Assembly (NCBI RefSeq): GCF_009669305.1
Contig: NZ_SADB01000009.1
Coordinates: 164,611 to 228,610, forward strand
Length of the DNA stretch: 64,000 nt
Source of the DNA: Ancylomarina sp. 16SWW S1-10-2
GTDB lineage: Bacteria > Bacteroidota > Bacteroidia > Bacteroidales > Marinifilaceae
Direction of reading: 5' to 3'
Every line of letters starts with the position of its first letter. Position 1 is the first letter of the stretch. The notes under the pieces were generated by a model. That model was not told where the DNA came from and made no database searches. It saw only the letters and a list, made by a program, of their open reading frames with translations. Positions 1 through 11,400 of the stretch are shown piece by piece. Position numbers and translations under genes: made by a program.

Positions 1-2072
1 TGATTTGTGGTATAGAAATCTGTATATGCAATGGGTTCGTTGTTGAATTTGACCAAACCGTCTTTTACCACATAGTAGGATCGCTTTTTTACTTCTACAT
101 AGTTTGATGGTGCACCCCAACTCCAATTGAATCGATTATTTCCTTCTTGCAAAACATCATTATGAAGAATGCTTAAAGCGATACCATCCGAAATGGCTTC
201 CTCAGTTTCATCTGTGGCTCTATCATCATCCATTACTTTTGCATTAGCGGGATCGGTAACTTGTATTAATGACCAGGGAAGATGAATGTCAATTGAATCA
301 TTTGAAATGATGACAGCATCTAAACTTGAAGGAGACAATTCTGTTCTCCTAGTTTTTAAATTTCCAACATACTGTATCTCATAATTACTGTCGTTATTCT
401 TCCAACGAACTAAATTCCACGGAGCTCCATCTGTTACTGTTGAATGATAAAGTTGAGTAGATTCGGATACACCATGCCATAAACCGTATAAATCATAAGC
501 TTGTGTTACAAATAATTCGGCAGAATAGTTGGTAATACGAAGTGCAAATTCTGCTCTGTTGGTAATTGTAGTTCCCGATGGTAGTATCGATTCTCCCAAA
601 TTAGAATTGTAAGTGTCTATTGCCATCCAAATGGTATCAATGTTCGAAAGCTCATTTTTAAGCATCAAGCGAATGTTCAAAAAGTCAAAATCTGCAGCTG
701 TAAGAATTTTTTTGATTGGTTTGTTAGTACCAAAATCTTCTAATTCAGTGTAAATAGTTTCTAATGGACGGAAGGCTATTAAGCCAAAGTTCTGTTCTGC
801 TGCAGTAACATTGTGCCAAAGTATTCTTGCTTCTGGATTAAAATCAAAGGCATCCGTAATCCAGGTGCGTTTGAACCATTCGTCTATCCATGAAAATTGT
901 ATACCACCAGCACAACCGGCTTCTTCTATATTGTCGAGTAGTCTGAGGGTGTTGAGCCCTTGTTCAATTTCGGATGCTCCCCCATGATTCATTCCACTGG
1001 ATGCATAATGAGCAACTCCCCAACTTGAAGGCGTTCCAACCTCCGCAATAAGAACGGGGATATCTTTGTAATAATTTTTAAGATCGCTGATATAGCCCAA
1101 ATAACTGTTCTGACCTAGCGGATCGTAGTATTGTTTATAGCTAGGATCTTTGCTTATAAAATCGGGATAGTAGGGGTAAGCATGAAAGCTGGCAAAATAA
1201 CCAGCAGGTGCTCCATCGAAGTTTAAATTGGATAAATCTAGTGATTCTTTGTCTTCATCAGTTCCTGTTTCCGTTGGATGTGTTAAGGGATCCAATGTAG
1301 GCCAACTGGAAATACTCACGGGGCGTTCTGTGTTGTAATTGTTGCGTTCGTAAGTTACTAGATATTCTAAATGTGAAGTTGCCCAAACTTCGGATGGAGA
1401 ACCTCTTTCTAAATTAAATACTGTGCCAGAAAATGAAGTTTGGTTGGGGTGTTGATCATTGGTTTCTTTAATTTCTGATGGATTAATTTCTCTTCCAATA
1501 ATATAAGACATGACCCAAGGTGATACATCAACGGTATATGAACCATATGCTTTTCCAAAACGGTGTTCTATAGTGTTATTTCCATGTATACAGTCAAGCA
1601 TGTCTTTAGCTTCTAAATTGAATACATCGTTTAATTGATATAAATCATTGGTGTACCCACTTTGTTCTTCCTCTAGCCAAACTCCCTGCATTATATACAT
1701 TGGACTTGCAGGATTTGCATCGTTGAATTCTTTTAACGCTTCGTAAAAGCGGGGATAATGAAGCGTGTAGATTCTGATACAGTTAAATCCAACATCATGA
1801 ATATCTTCTATCCATCTGCTATATTGATTTTTACTTGCAGCTAGTTCCCCTGGAAATGTTCCAGGAATTGCAACCCCAAGATTTACGCCTTTGATAAAAA
1901 ATGGAACGTAATTCTCTCCATTCCAAACGGTGAAGTTTTGTTTGTTTGTAGAAAAAGGAACTTGAGTTCTGTTTAGATCACTTTCTTGGGCTTGAGTGTC
2001 GTGTGTCCCCAAAATAGATAGCGTTAGAATAAATCCGATTAGTACAGTAATATATTTATTAGAATTCATCAT
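1..2072 (-). CDS. Secreted clan GH-A-like glycoside hydrolase (C-terminus cut by window edge)
   Basis: My own translation of the minus strand from ATG 2072 (a second ATG is at 2069) is open to the left edge, giving about 690 residues without a stop. The N-terminus is a signal peptide (MMNSNKYITVLIGFILTLS... ending ...TQAQ). The next part, with the motifs FFIKGVNLGV and FNCIRIYTLHYP, resembles the (beta/alpha)8 barrels of GH2/GH5-like enzymes. Two glutamates sit where clan GH-A enzymes carry acid/base and nucleophile: E195 in YIIGREIN and E344 in VLIAEVGTPSS. The part after about residue 400 looks like beta-sandwich sequence. Related proteins are often found near exopolysaccharide genes; that is family knowledge, and nothing here shows the substrate. 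The barrel call is fairly safe; the exact family is not. Confidence 0.7.
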   Translation of the reverse strand, partial: MMNSNKYITVLIGFILTLSILGTHDTQAQESDLNRTQVPFSTNKQNFTVWNGENYVPFFIKGVNLGVAIPGTFPGELAASKNQYSRWIEDIHDVGFNCIRIYTLHYPRFYEALKEFNDANPASPMYIMQGVWLEEEQSGYTNDLYQLNDVFNLEAKDMLDCIHGNNTIEHRFGKAYGSYTVDVSPWVMSYIIGREINPSEIKETNDQHPNQTSFSGTVFNLERGSPSEVWATSHLEYLVTYERNNYNTERPVSISSWPTLDPLTHPTETGTDEDKESLDLSNLNFDGAPAGYFASFHAYPYYPDFISKDPSYKQYYDPLGQNSYLGYISDLKNYYKDIPVLIAEVGTPSSWGVAHYASSGMNHGGASEIEQGLNTLRLLDNIEEAGCAGGIQFSWIDEWFKRTWITDAFDFNPEARILWHNVTAAEQNFGLIAFRPLETIYTELEDFGTNKPIKKILTAADFDFLNIRLMLKNELSNIDTIWMAIDTYNSNLGESILPSGTTITNRAEFALRITNYSAELFVTQAYDLYGLWHGVSESTQLYHSTVTDGAPWNLVRWKNNDSNYEIQYVGNLKTRRTELSPSSLDAVIISNDSIDIHLPWSLIQVTDPANAKVMDDDRATDETEEAISDGIALSILHNDVLQEGNNRFNWSWGAPSNYVEVKKRSYYVVKDGLVKFNNEPIAYTDFYTTN

Positions 2073-2932
2073 TGTTTAAGTTGTTGTAAGTTAGAGCTTA
2101 AGCTAGAATGTCTATAAAAGATTAATTATTGTTTTGACTAATGATTTTTGACTTGTATTACATTAGAGTAATGTGTTTGTAATATTTAATTGTAATTTAA
2201 ACTTAATAAAAATAACTATATTTACCAATTGATATAGAATCGTTTATCTTAATATTGATTTATAAATATGTTGATTAAAATGATGTTTACGATGTTTTAT
2301 GATTAGGTGTAAATTGTTTGTGTTATCTATTTTAGAATAAATATGATAGAAATAGATTTTATGAAAAAGAAGCAGCCTATGTTCCTATATGTATAAGGGG
2401 GAAGCGTTTTTTTTGAGTTCTATAATTGAGATTTTTTAAATCATAAATTGTGATTTAAGATAAATTTAAAGAAAGATTATGCATACAATTATAAAAGGCA
2501 GGCTGTGCTTATGTAAAGTATTTGGTGGGGCTGTATCCAGTTATAAATTTTAATGCCAAAAGTAAATCTATAAAATAAATTAAATGTGCGTATTGTTAAT
2601 ATGTTTAATAAATATATTATATTTGCGTCCTGCTGGAGATCTGTAACAGTTGTCTAATCAATTTTTTATAGTCTATTTATAGGTGTAGGGTATCAGTTTG
2701 AAGTCTAATGTAAATTAGGTTTTAAAAGAATGAAACGTGTTACTTTATGTAGCAGATTTATGTAGGGAATTCTGTTTTTTTCAATCTATTACATCAGGTT
2801 TTTAAGTGTGTTAGTTTAGAAAAATTTACACTTCGTCAAAGTGTTAACATATTTAACTATTATATATCATTCAATTTAAATTAAATATGTAATTTAGTAT
2901 TAATATAAATAAGTAACGAAAAGAAAATAATC
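2073..2932. other. Long AT-rich divergent intergenic region
   Basis: No convincing ORF or RNA gene was seen in these 860 bases between the divergent glycosidase and LVIVD lipoprotein genes. One good Bacteroidota promoter lies at 2593-2625 (listed separately). It leaves a leader of about 300 nt before the ATG at 2933. The leader holds a small imperfect hairpin around 2825-2850 (TTACACTT / AAGTGTTAA). Confidence 0.6.
2593..2625 (+). promoter_or_regulatory. Bacteroidota-type promoter (TTG / TATATTTG)
   Basis: TATATTTG at 2618-2625 matches the Bacteroidota -7 consensus TAnnTTTG and is followed by CG. A TTG at 2593-2595 lies 22 bases upstream, close to the usual -33 distance. It would start a transcript near 2632, giving a roughly 300-nt untranslated leader for the lipoprotein gene at 2933. 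Confidence 0.5.
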
Positions 2933-4780
2933 ATGAGGAAATATTTACTATTATTAACAGCAGTTTTCATTATCATTTCATCTTGTTCTGATAATCATGA
3001 TAATGAAAAAGGAGTTGCAATTAACAATGATACAGCTGATCTTTCGAGCAGAGTAACTACAAAAAACACTTTAGTAATTATAAACAACCTTCCAGCAAGT
3101 AAAACTAAAGCAGGTACAGAGGTTGATGAAATTGATTACACTAAAAACTATGCATTTACATTACGTGCTGAAGTTGAAGCGCCTAAGGTTGATGGTGAAT
3201 ATGTGCAATCAACTCATGTAAAAATTGTAGACAATATGGCATTTGTGTCATATAATACAAAAGGTGATGTGTACAGAGGGGGAGTCGAGTTGTTTGATAT
3301 TTCTGATCCTATAACTCCAGTTCTAAAGACTCAAGCTCTTTTCCCTAATATGGACGTTAGTTCAGTAGAGTATTATGATGGCGTTATTTATTTAGTTGGA
3401 GCTCTTGATCCTGACAGTGAAGATTACCTTTTGGAATCTCCTGCAGTTCTAATTACTTTAGAATTGAGTGATTCTCAACAAATTCTGTCTGTATCTGATC
3501 CTGTAGATATGCCTTCTTTTGTAGCTACCGATATTGCAGTTGATGATGCCTATGTTTATGTAACTAGTGGTTCTGCTGGAGGTTTAAGTGTTCTTAATAG
3601 AAGCGATTTATCTTTAGTTAAAGATATGCCAATGGATGATGTAAGATCTTTAAGTATTAATACAAATAATATTTATGCTTTAAGTGCAGACGAATCTATC
3701 CATTCTTTTAATAAGACTAATTTTACTGAATTAGAAAATATTGCGATAGGAAATATTTCTGATGAATCAAAAACTGAAATTGATGCAACAGATGAGTATA
3801 TTTTTGCAGCTTTAAATAAGTCTGGTTTAGATATTAGAAATCTTGATGGTACATTAAAAGAGCATTTTAATAGACCAGAAACGGCAGAGGGTGGTTTGGA
3901 TGCAGATTATGTAACCAACTCGGTAAGTCTAAACGGGGAGTTATTATTAATTGGTAATGGTGCTGCTGGTATTTATGTTGGCGCAATGGTTCCTGAAAAC
4001 GATGATGCTGTAACAATGTTGGGTAGTATGGATCTTTCTGGTTCAGCAAACTTTGTGGAATCACAGGGAAATTACATCTTCGTTGCTGCAGGTACAGGTG
4101 GTCTTAAGATTCTTACCTTCGAATTGGACGAAGGTTTACCAGAGGAGATAATTCCTACAAAACCTTGTGAGACTCTTGTAGAGAATATTATTAAGATGTT
4201 TCCTGAATATACAGATAATCGTAGTGCTTATCCAGAGTTGTTTAACGATGAAAATAACTTAATTCTTAAGCTGACTAAGGAATCTCCAGTTTATCTTACT
4301 TTCGTTGATGAAGGTGCGGGATGGAAAAATTCTTTGGCTTATTATACTTACGATGCCGATAATATTCCTGAAAGTGCTGATGAGATTGAGTTACATATGT
4401 TGTTTCCAAATGCTTCAAAAGAAGGTTCTGGAGGTGGCTTAAAGGCTGGAGACCGTGTTCAATTGGGCGATAGCGATTTTCCTGAAAATACAGTAATTGG
4501 GTTTTGTCTAATTGCTAACGGATGGAAAAATGGCGCTACAACTGATGGAAATTATCGTCACTATACGAATATTGAGTTAAATGATAATGTTGATGGACAA
4601 AAACAACAACACACATTATTCATTGAGCAAGGATGTAAGGATATTGTATTGTGTTTTGAGGATGCAAGATTACCTGGAGGAGATATTGATTTTAACGATA
4701 TTATTTTCACAGTTAACGATAATGAAACAGATGCTAATGTCGCAACAGCTTTTGATTTGACGAATATTGTTGAGTTGTAA
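2933..4780 (+). CDS. Lipoprotein with LVIVD-type beta-propeller and DUF4114 domain
   Basis: 615 residues. The N-terminus MRKYLLLLTAVFIIISSCSDN is a lipoprotein signal with the lipobox cysteine at position 18, so the protein should be membrane-anchored and possibly surface-exposed. Residues about 90-400 hold repeated units of the LVIVD type (for example VKIVDNMAFVSYN...GGVELFDISDP and NYIFVAAGTGGLKILTF), consistent with a beta-propeller. Residues about 450-600 match DUF4114: a hydrophobic VYLTFVDEGAGWKNSLAYYT strand, then an acidic tail with GGDIDFNDIIFTVNDN. DUF4114 is common in large secreted proteins and is thought to bind calcium. No catalytic residues are recognisable. A strong hairpin terminator follows directly, so the gene is probably monocistronic. 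It precedes the giant adhesin operon; a shared role at the cell surface is only inferred. Confidence 0.8.
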   Translation: MRKYLLLLTAVFIIISSCSDNHDNEKGVAINNDTADLSSRVTTKNTLVIINNLPASKTKAGTEVDEIDYTKNYAFTLRAEVEAPKVDGEYVQSTHVKIVDNMAFVSYNTKGDVYRGGVELFDISDPITPVLKTQALFPNMDVSSVEYYDGVIYLVGALDPDSEDYLLESPAVLITLELSDSQQILSVSDPVDMPSFVATDIAVDDAYVYVTSGSAGGLSVLNRSDLSLVKDMPMDDVRSLSINTNNIYALSADESIHSFNKTNFTELENIAIGNISDESKTEIDATDEYIFAALNKSGLDIRNLDGTLKEHFNRPETAEGGLDADYVTNSVSLNGELLLIGNGAAGIYVGAMVPENDDAVTMLGSMDLSGSANFVESQGNYIFVAAGTGGLKILTFELDEGLPEEIIPTKPCETLVENIIKMFPEYTDNRSAYPELFNDENNLILKLTKESPVYLTFVDEGAGWKNSLAYYTYDADNIPESADEIELHMLFPNASKEGSGGGLKAGDRVQLGDSDFPENTVIGFCLIANGWKNGATTDGNYRHYTNIELNDNVDGQKQQHTLFIEQGCKDIVLCFEDARLPGGDIDFNDIIFTVNDNETDANVATAFDLTNIVEL

Positions 4781-4800
4781 AAATTTAAATGAATATATAG

Positions 4801-4832
4801 AGTGCCATTCCTTTGGGAGTGGCACTTTTTTT
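4801..4832 (+). terminator. Rho-independent terminator
   Basis: AGTGCCATTCC (4801-4811) pairs with GGAGTGGCACT (4816-4826), with one G-U pair and a 4-base loop, and runs into seven T. It ends the LVIVD/DUF4114 lipoprotein transcript. Confidence 0.85.
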
Positions 4833-5446
4833 ATACCCTAAAATGAATCAGGATATTAGAATGGAAAGAATAAATAGACTATTTCTCCATATAAGAGTTC
4901 TTTAGCAGGGTGTGGATAGATGTTATTTAATTTTATATAGATGGTATTTTCTATTAATTATGGTATTAGTAGTACTCTTATTGTGGTTGAAATTAGTTGA
5001 GAGAAAAGTAACATAAGAGACAAAAAGAACGAATGTTGAGTTGTAAAGTAATGAGAGTAGGTTTTAATTTTACGACTTTAAAAATTTATAACAAAGGGCG
5101 TTTTATAGTATTTATCATAATATATATAATAGTAATTTAAATAGCTTCAGGTTAATATCAATTTCGGGGATGTATTCAAATGTGTAAAGCCTTGTTTGTT
5201 TGTTTGTTAGCATTCAACAGATAAATCAGATGAATTGTGTTTTGTTATGATTCGTAGTGTGGATTAGTACTTTGTGTAAATCTACGAGAATAGCATTTTA
5301 GTCAACAGAGTTGGTTGTTTTGTCAAATGTTAATGTGTGTTAATGCTGTTGGTGATTTATTTTTTTTATTGCTTTAACAATAAATCTTTTTTTAGTAACT
5401 TACAACTTAACAATATTGAATCAGATAGATCATTATATAATTATTT
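4833..5446. other. Intergenic leader region of the giant adhesin operon
   Basis: No gene was seen in these 614 bases. A weak candidate promoter ends at TACTTTG (5268-5274), one base short of the TAnnTTTG consensus, with TTTTG about 22 bases upstream. Just before the gene, TTTATTG (5365-5371) can pair with CAATAAA (5378-5384), followed by a T-rich stretch. This is a weak AU hairpin that could pause transcription in the leader. Confidence 0.4.
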
Positions 5447-8400
5447 ATGAAAAAAAATATACTCTTTAAATTCGAAAGAAATAATCTTCTCAAAAGATTA
5501 TTTCTGTTTCTTGTTTTAGTTGTACTAACTTCTTTTGGAGTGAATGCACAAGATGCAGCTTTTACCTTTACGTTGAGTAATCAATGTGGTAGTGGTACGG
5601 CAAATTTTAATCAAACTTCAGTGGCTGGAGTCACAAATTGGGATTGGGATTTTGGGAATGGTAATAGTCTTACAACTGCTGTTGCTACTGAAGGTCAGAA
5701 TCCTTCAGCTACTTATGCCAGTCCTGGAATTTATACTGTAAGCTTGTCTGTGAATGGGGGAACTGCTGTTACTCAAGACATAACAATTTATCCTAATCCA
5801 GAACCCGATTTTACTGTTTTAGCAGCTAGTGGTTGTGAACCTATGGATGTTACATTAACCGGATCTGGTGGAAATGTAACTGTTGCTGGTTTCACTGTTG
5901 ATGGCAAGGCTGTTGCTGGTGTCACTGGTGGAGATATTGATAGTTATCAGTGGAGCTTTTTGGGTAAAATAGATGGTGTAACTAAGACTGATCCCGTATT
6001 ATCACTTTCAGGATTAATAGCTGATACTTATGGAGTTCTATTAATATTAACTGATGATAAGGGGTGTACAGCATCAACTTATAAACCGGCAGTCGTTACT
6101 GTAAATCCTACGCCAACAGCTGACTTTTCCATTACCAAAGAAAATGATTGTGGTGTTGGCGATGTTACCTTCGGTGCTTTGGCAACAATTTCTTCTGGTG
6201 AAATTGACGAATATCAATGGGATGTCCTAAATGATGACAACATTGAAGCAGTTTCGGAGTCTTATACGCATAATTTTTCTTCTACAGGAACTTTTGATGT
6301 TGCATTAACCGTAAAATCTGATGAGGGGTGTCTTTCGAATAAGGTAATTAAGCAGGTTAAATTCAATAGTGACAATACCACCGATTTCTCTTTTTCTGGA
6401 AATTGTGTTGGACAAGAGGTCACTTTTACAGCTGTGTCATCAGATCCAACTACTGCTTGGTCGTGGGATTTTGGTGATGGAACGGCTTCCAGTTTGCAAA
6501 ATCCAACAAAAACATTTTCAACGGCAGGTGATAAAACAGTAACGCTTACGGCAACTCATTCCGATGGTTGTGTTATGGTGATTACAAAAACAGTTACACT
6601 TTCAAGCGTTGAAGCGTCTTTTAACTACGATCTAAATTCTGCTTGTCCTCCAACTTATAAAGTTGCTTTTACCGGTTCATCTTCTGCAAGTACTAATACA
6701 TGGTCTTGGAATTTTGATGGAAAAGGAACTAGCACTGAACAAAGTCCAGATTTTGATTTTTTGAATCCGGGTACACATACCGTTACATTAACGGTAACTT
6801 CTGGTGAGGGATGTGTAGATACTTATATCGAAGATATAACAATTGTTGAAAAAACGCTCGACTTTACTATTTCATCGCCTGCCGAAGGTTGTGAAGGATT
6901 AGGGGTCGGTTTTACTGGTTCGTATTCCGATGCAACCAATGATCCTGTGACTGATTGGAATTGGACATTTGAAAATGAATCTGAAACAGGAATAGGTCAG
7001 AACGCTAATCATACCTACAATACGAGAGGAGTATATGATGTTAGCCTTTCCATTGAAACCACTAATGGTTGTATGCTTACCGAAACAAAGACTAATGCTG
7101 TTCAGGTGGGTCAAAAACCAGTTATAACGAATATAACTGCTCCTGATGGCGATTGTGCTAATGTTGGTTTGGGATTTATTACAGACTTTACAGGATTAGC
7201 TGATAGTTTGCATTGGGATTTTTCGAATGGCGGAATGCAAACTTCAAAATTTATAGATGGTCTTTCTCCTCAATCCATATCACATGAATTTACCGATGAT
7301 AGTGATTTTCATTCCTTAACAGTAACTGCTTTTGATAATGGCTGTTCTTCTGATCCTGAAACAATTTCAAACATTGTAATTAAACAACCCATTGCAAATT
7401 TTTCTGCTTCAGAAAAGGTAATTTGTTCTGTGCCTTCTACCGTGAACTTCACTAATACCAGTGAATCTGATGATGCGGGGACAATATATGAATGGGATTT
7501 TGATGATGGAAGTTCATCTACTGATCAAGCTCCATCTCATACATATGTTACCGCTGGTGATTATACGGTTACGCTTACGGTTACTAATCCTACTACACTT
7601 TGTTCCGATGTAAAAACACAAAAAATTAACGTAACAACATCATCGCCCAATTTTGTTACGGATAAAACAGTTGCTTGTCATCCTGCAAAAATCAGTTTCA
7701 CCAATGAAATCATAGCTAACTCATCTGCCAATTTTAGTATTAAGAAAGTAGAGTGGGATTTTGATAGTAATGGAACAATAGATTCTAGTGAAGAAAATCC
7801 TTCTTATACTTATATAAGGCCTGATTCGTATGCTGTTAGCATGACCGTAACCGAAGAAAATGGATGTGAATATAATATTAAAAAGGATGGTTTTTTAAGC
7901 ATTAATGGACCTGTGGCTTCGTTTACCGAAGCTCCTGTGGAAGCATGTTTGGGTGATGAAATAACATTTACAAATACCACTACAAAATACAGTAGTGATC
8001 CTGCCACTAGTAATACTTATTCGTGGAATTTTGGAGATGGAGACATATCAATAATTGAGAATCCTACACATACTTATGGGAGTGAAAATGTTTTTGAGGT
8101 AAGTCTTTTGGTGACTGATGATAACGGGTGTTCAAATACTTTTACTGAAACTAACTCAGTTATTGTGCCCAATTTAGTGGCAGGTTTTACCACAACTAGA
8201 GATATTTACTGTTTAGAGAATAATATAGAATTTACTAATACAGCAAGTATTACGAATGGCACAGCAAGCATAACAAAATACGAGTGGGATTTAGATGGAG
8301 ATGGTTCTTATGAAATAAATACGACTTCCAACGGCAATCAAGCGTTAACATTTGCTTCTTCCGGAACATATACCGTCAAACAAAGAATTTCCAGCTCTCT

Positions 8401-11400
8401 TGGTTGTACCGATGAGTTTATCAAAGAAATAACCATAGTTAATGGCGATGGAACTTTTACGCCTGATGATACTAACTTAGGTTGTGCACCTGCTAGTACC
8501 ACTTTCCGTGCCAATGATGATGATACTATGGTAGCTTCTTACGCTTGGACTTTTGGTGATGGAGAAATGTCCACTGTAAGAAATCCACTGCATTTCTATG
8601 TTTATCCTGGTTCTTATGATGTTACTTTAACAGTTGTATTGACAGGTGGATGTACTAAAACAAGTACCCAAACGGTTACTGTTGCTGGAGCGGTGGGTAA
8701 CTTTACTTATAATAATTTGACAGGTTGTGCAGATCCTGATCATATCGTGAAGTTTGAAGTTTCAGATATGAGTAGCGTTAACTCCCTCACATGGGATTTT
8801 GGAAAAGGCGTTACAGAGAAGGTCGACTTTAATACTACAACTGACTATGCTTCCGTAGATCACGCTTATACGACTAATGGTACTAAACGTCCTTTTTTAA
8901 CTCTAACAGATAATACTTGTGGAGATTACGCTTATTATCGCGACGATCTGGGACGAATAAATACTAGTATACCACCTACTGTTGATTTTAGTAAGTCTAC
9001 TACTGCTGCTGTTGGAATTTGCGAAAATGTAGAGTTTCAATTTTTTGATGAATCTACTTTGAATGATGATCGCTATCAGATTACCGGTTGGGCTTGGGAT
9101 TTTGGTGATGGGAAAGTTTCTAATTTACAGAACCCGAACCATCAATTTACCACGGCAGGAACTTATGACGTAGAACTGGAAGTTACTACAAGTATTGGAT
9201 GTACTACGACTCTGAAAAAAACAGGTTTCGTTGTGGTTGTTTCTCCTAATAATTTAACGGGTTTAGCTATTGATATTATAGAACCAGGATTAGTGAATAG
9301 CAAATTTTGCTCTTCTGATAATGTTATTTTCAACGGTTCTGCCACTACAACCAATGGAGATGGATCTATTGCAAATTGGGTTTGGAATTTTGGTGATGGA
9401 AACGATGCTTCCACACAAAGTGCAAATCATACTTATAATACTTCTGATGAAGGCTTAACCAATACAGTTACACTTACAGTTACAGACAATAGCCAGTGTG
9501 TTCAAGTAATTACGAAAGATGTCAGTATTTATAAAGTTGAAGCGGATTTTTCAATTACAAATTCACCAGTACTAAGAGGTAATAATATAGCTTTTGCTGA
9601 TTTATCAACAAGTAAAATAAATTCTGCTACTGATGGAACGATTTCAGATTGGGCATGGACTTTCGAAGAGGGAACTCCAACATCTTCAGTAGTTCAAAAT
9701 CCAAATATTGCATACAATACAATCGGGAGTAATTACGATGTAGGTTTAACAGTTACTAATAACGAGGGTTGTATAGCCAATACCAGTAAAACGGTAAGTG
9801 TTAGCAATAATCCACCTTTGGTAACTAATTTTGGTGTTTCAGGGAATGAGGATACTGATATTGCAATTGCTCAGGCTAATTTTAATTCAAATTTTAATAC
9901 CTCATTAGATCCTAGCCAGACAATTACTAAAGTTAAAATTATTAGTCTACCAGAAAATGGAGACCTTTATATAGGTACTTCAAAAATTTCGGCGATAGGA
10001 ACAGAATTGACCTATGCTGAATTGGCAACTTTAATTTTTAAACCTGAAGCAAACTGGAATGGAACATCTTCTTTCGATTACAATGCATCTGATGGTTTAG
10101 ATTATGCTGTTAATGATGCGACCATTACCATCACAGTGAATGAAATTCAGGATGTGCCTGTTGTAACTAATATTAACCTCAGCAATGATAAAGATGTTAA
10201 TACAACTTTTGATGCGGCGACTTTCGAGGCTAAATTTTCTGATGTAGATTTAGCTGGCAATACAAATCCTGATTTTAAAAATATTAAAATAACAGATATT
10301 TCAGATCTTCTTTTAAAAGGGAGTCTAACATTGAATGGTGTTACAATCCTTCTTGGTGTTGATATTTCAAAGGCAGACATAGCGAAGTTAGTTTTTGAAC
10401 CATTGTTAGGTTTTGTTGGAACTGCCAGTTTTGAGTGGAATGGATCTGATGGTGCTGATTATGCTGTAGATGATGCTACAGTAAGTATCACATATATCAA
10501 TACAAAGCCAATACTTACAAGTGTCGATCTTGGAGATACGAAGGAAGATGAAGTAATGACTTTTCCAATGTCTTATTTTTTAGATTATCATTCCGATGTG
10601 AATGTAAACGATGATCCTTTTACTCGTTTGAAAATTATATCTCTACCTCCTAGTACAGCTGGTGTGTTTAAGTTGAACCAAACTGTACCTCTCAATTTGA
10701 CAGTTGGTATGGAAATTCCTTACGAAGCGCTTTTAGAGCTTGAATTTACACCTGCTAGCGGTTACAATGGAGTTATAGAATTAGAATGGGATACTTTTGA
10801 TGGTACCGAATATTCTGAAGGACCAGCAACAATAAGTTTTACCTATGTAAATACGGCACCAACAGTTTCGAATATAACCAAAACAGCAGTTAATGAGGAT
10901 ACGCAGGTCGATTTTACCACGACCAACTTTACTGATAATTTTAACGATGTTGATATTCATGATAATCTAACTAGAATTACAATTAAAACTCTTCCTGCAA
11001 ATGGAACTTTAAAATTAAATGGGGTTATTGTTACTGATGAACAAAATATCTCTCTAGTTGATTTGGATGCCTTAAAATATTTCCCAAATCCAGATTTTAA
11101 TGGAACAGATAGTTTTAAATGGAGGGGAAATGATGGAACCATTAATTCTTCCAATGTAGCAACAGTTAATCTAACAATTAAACCAATTCAGGACAAACCA
11201 ACTGTTTCTAATATTACAAAACTTGAAATTGAAGATACTCCTGTTCCAATTTTGGCGCAAGATTTTATTGATGAATTCTCAGATGTTGATGCTCCTTATG
11301 GAAATCCGAACGGTACTTTGGTGGAAATAATAATCAAATCTCTACCTACCAATGGAACATTAGAATTAAATGGAGTAGCGGTGTTTAATAAACAGGTAAT

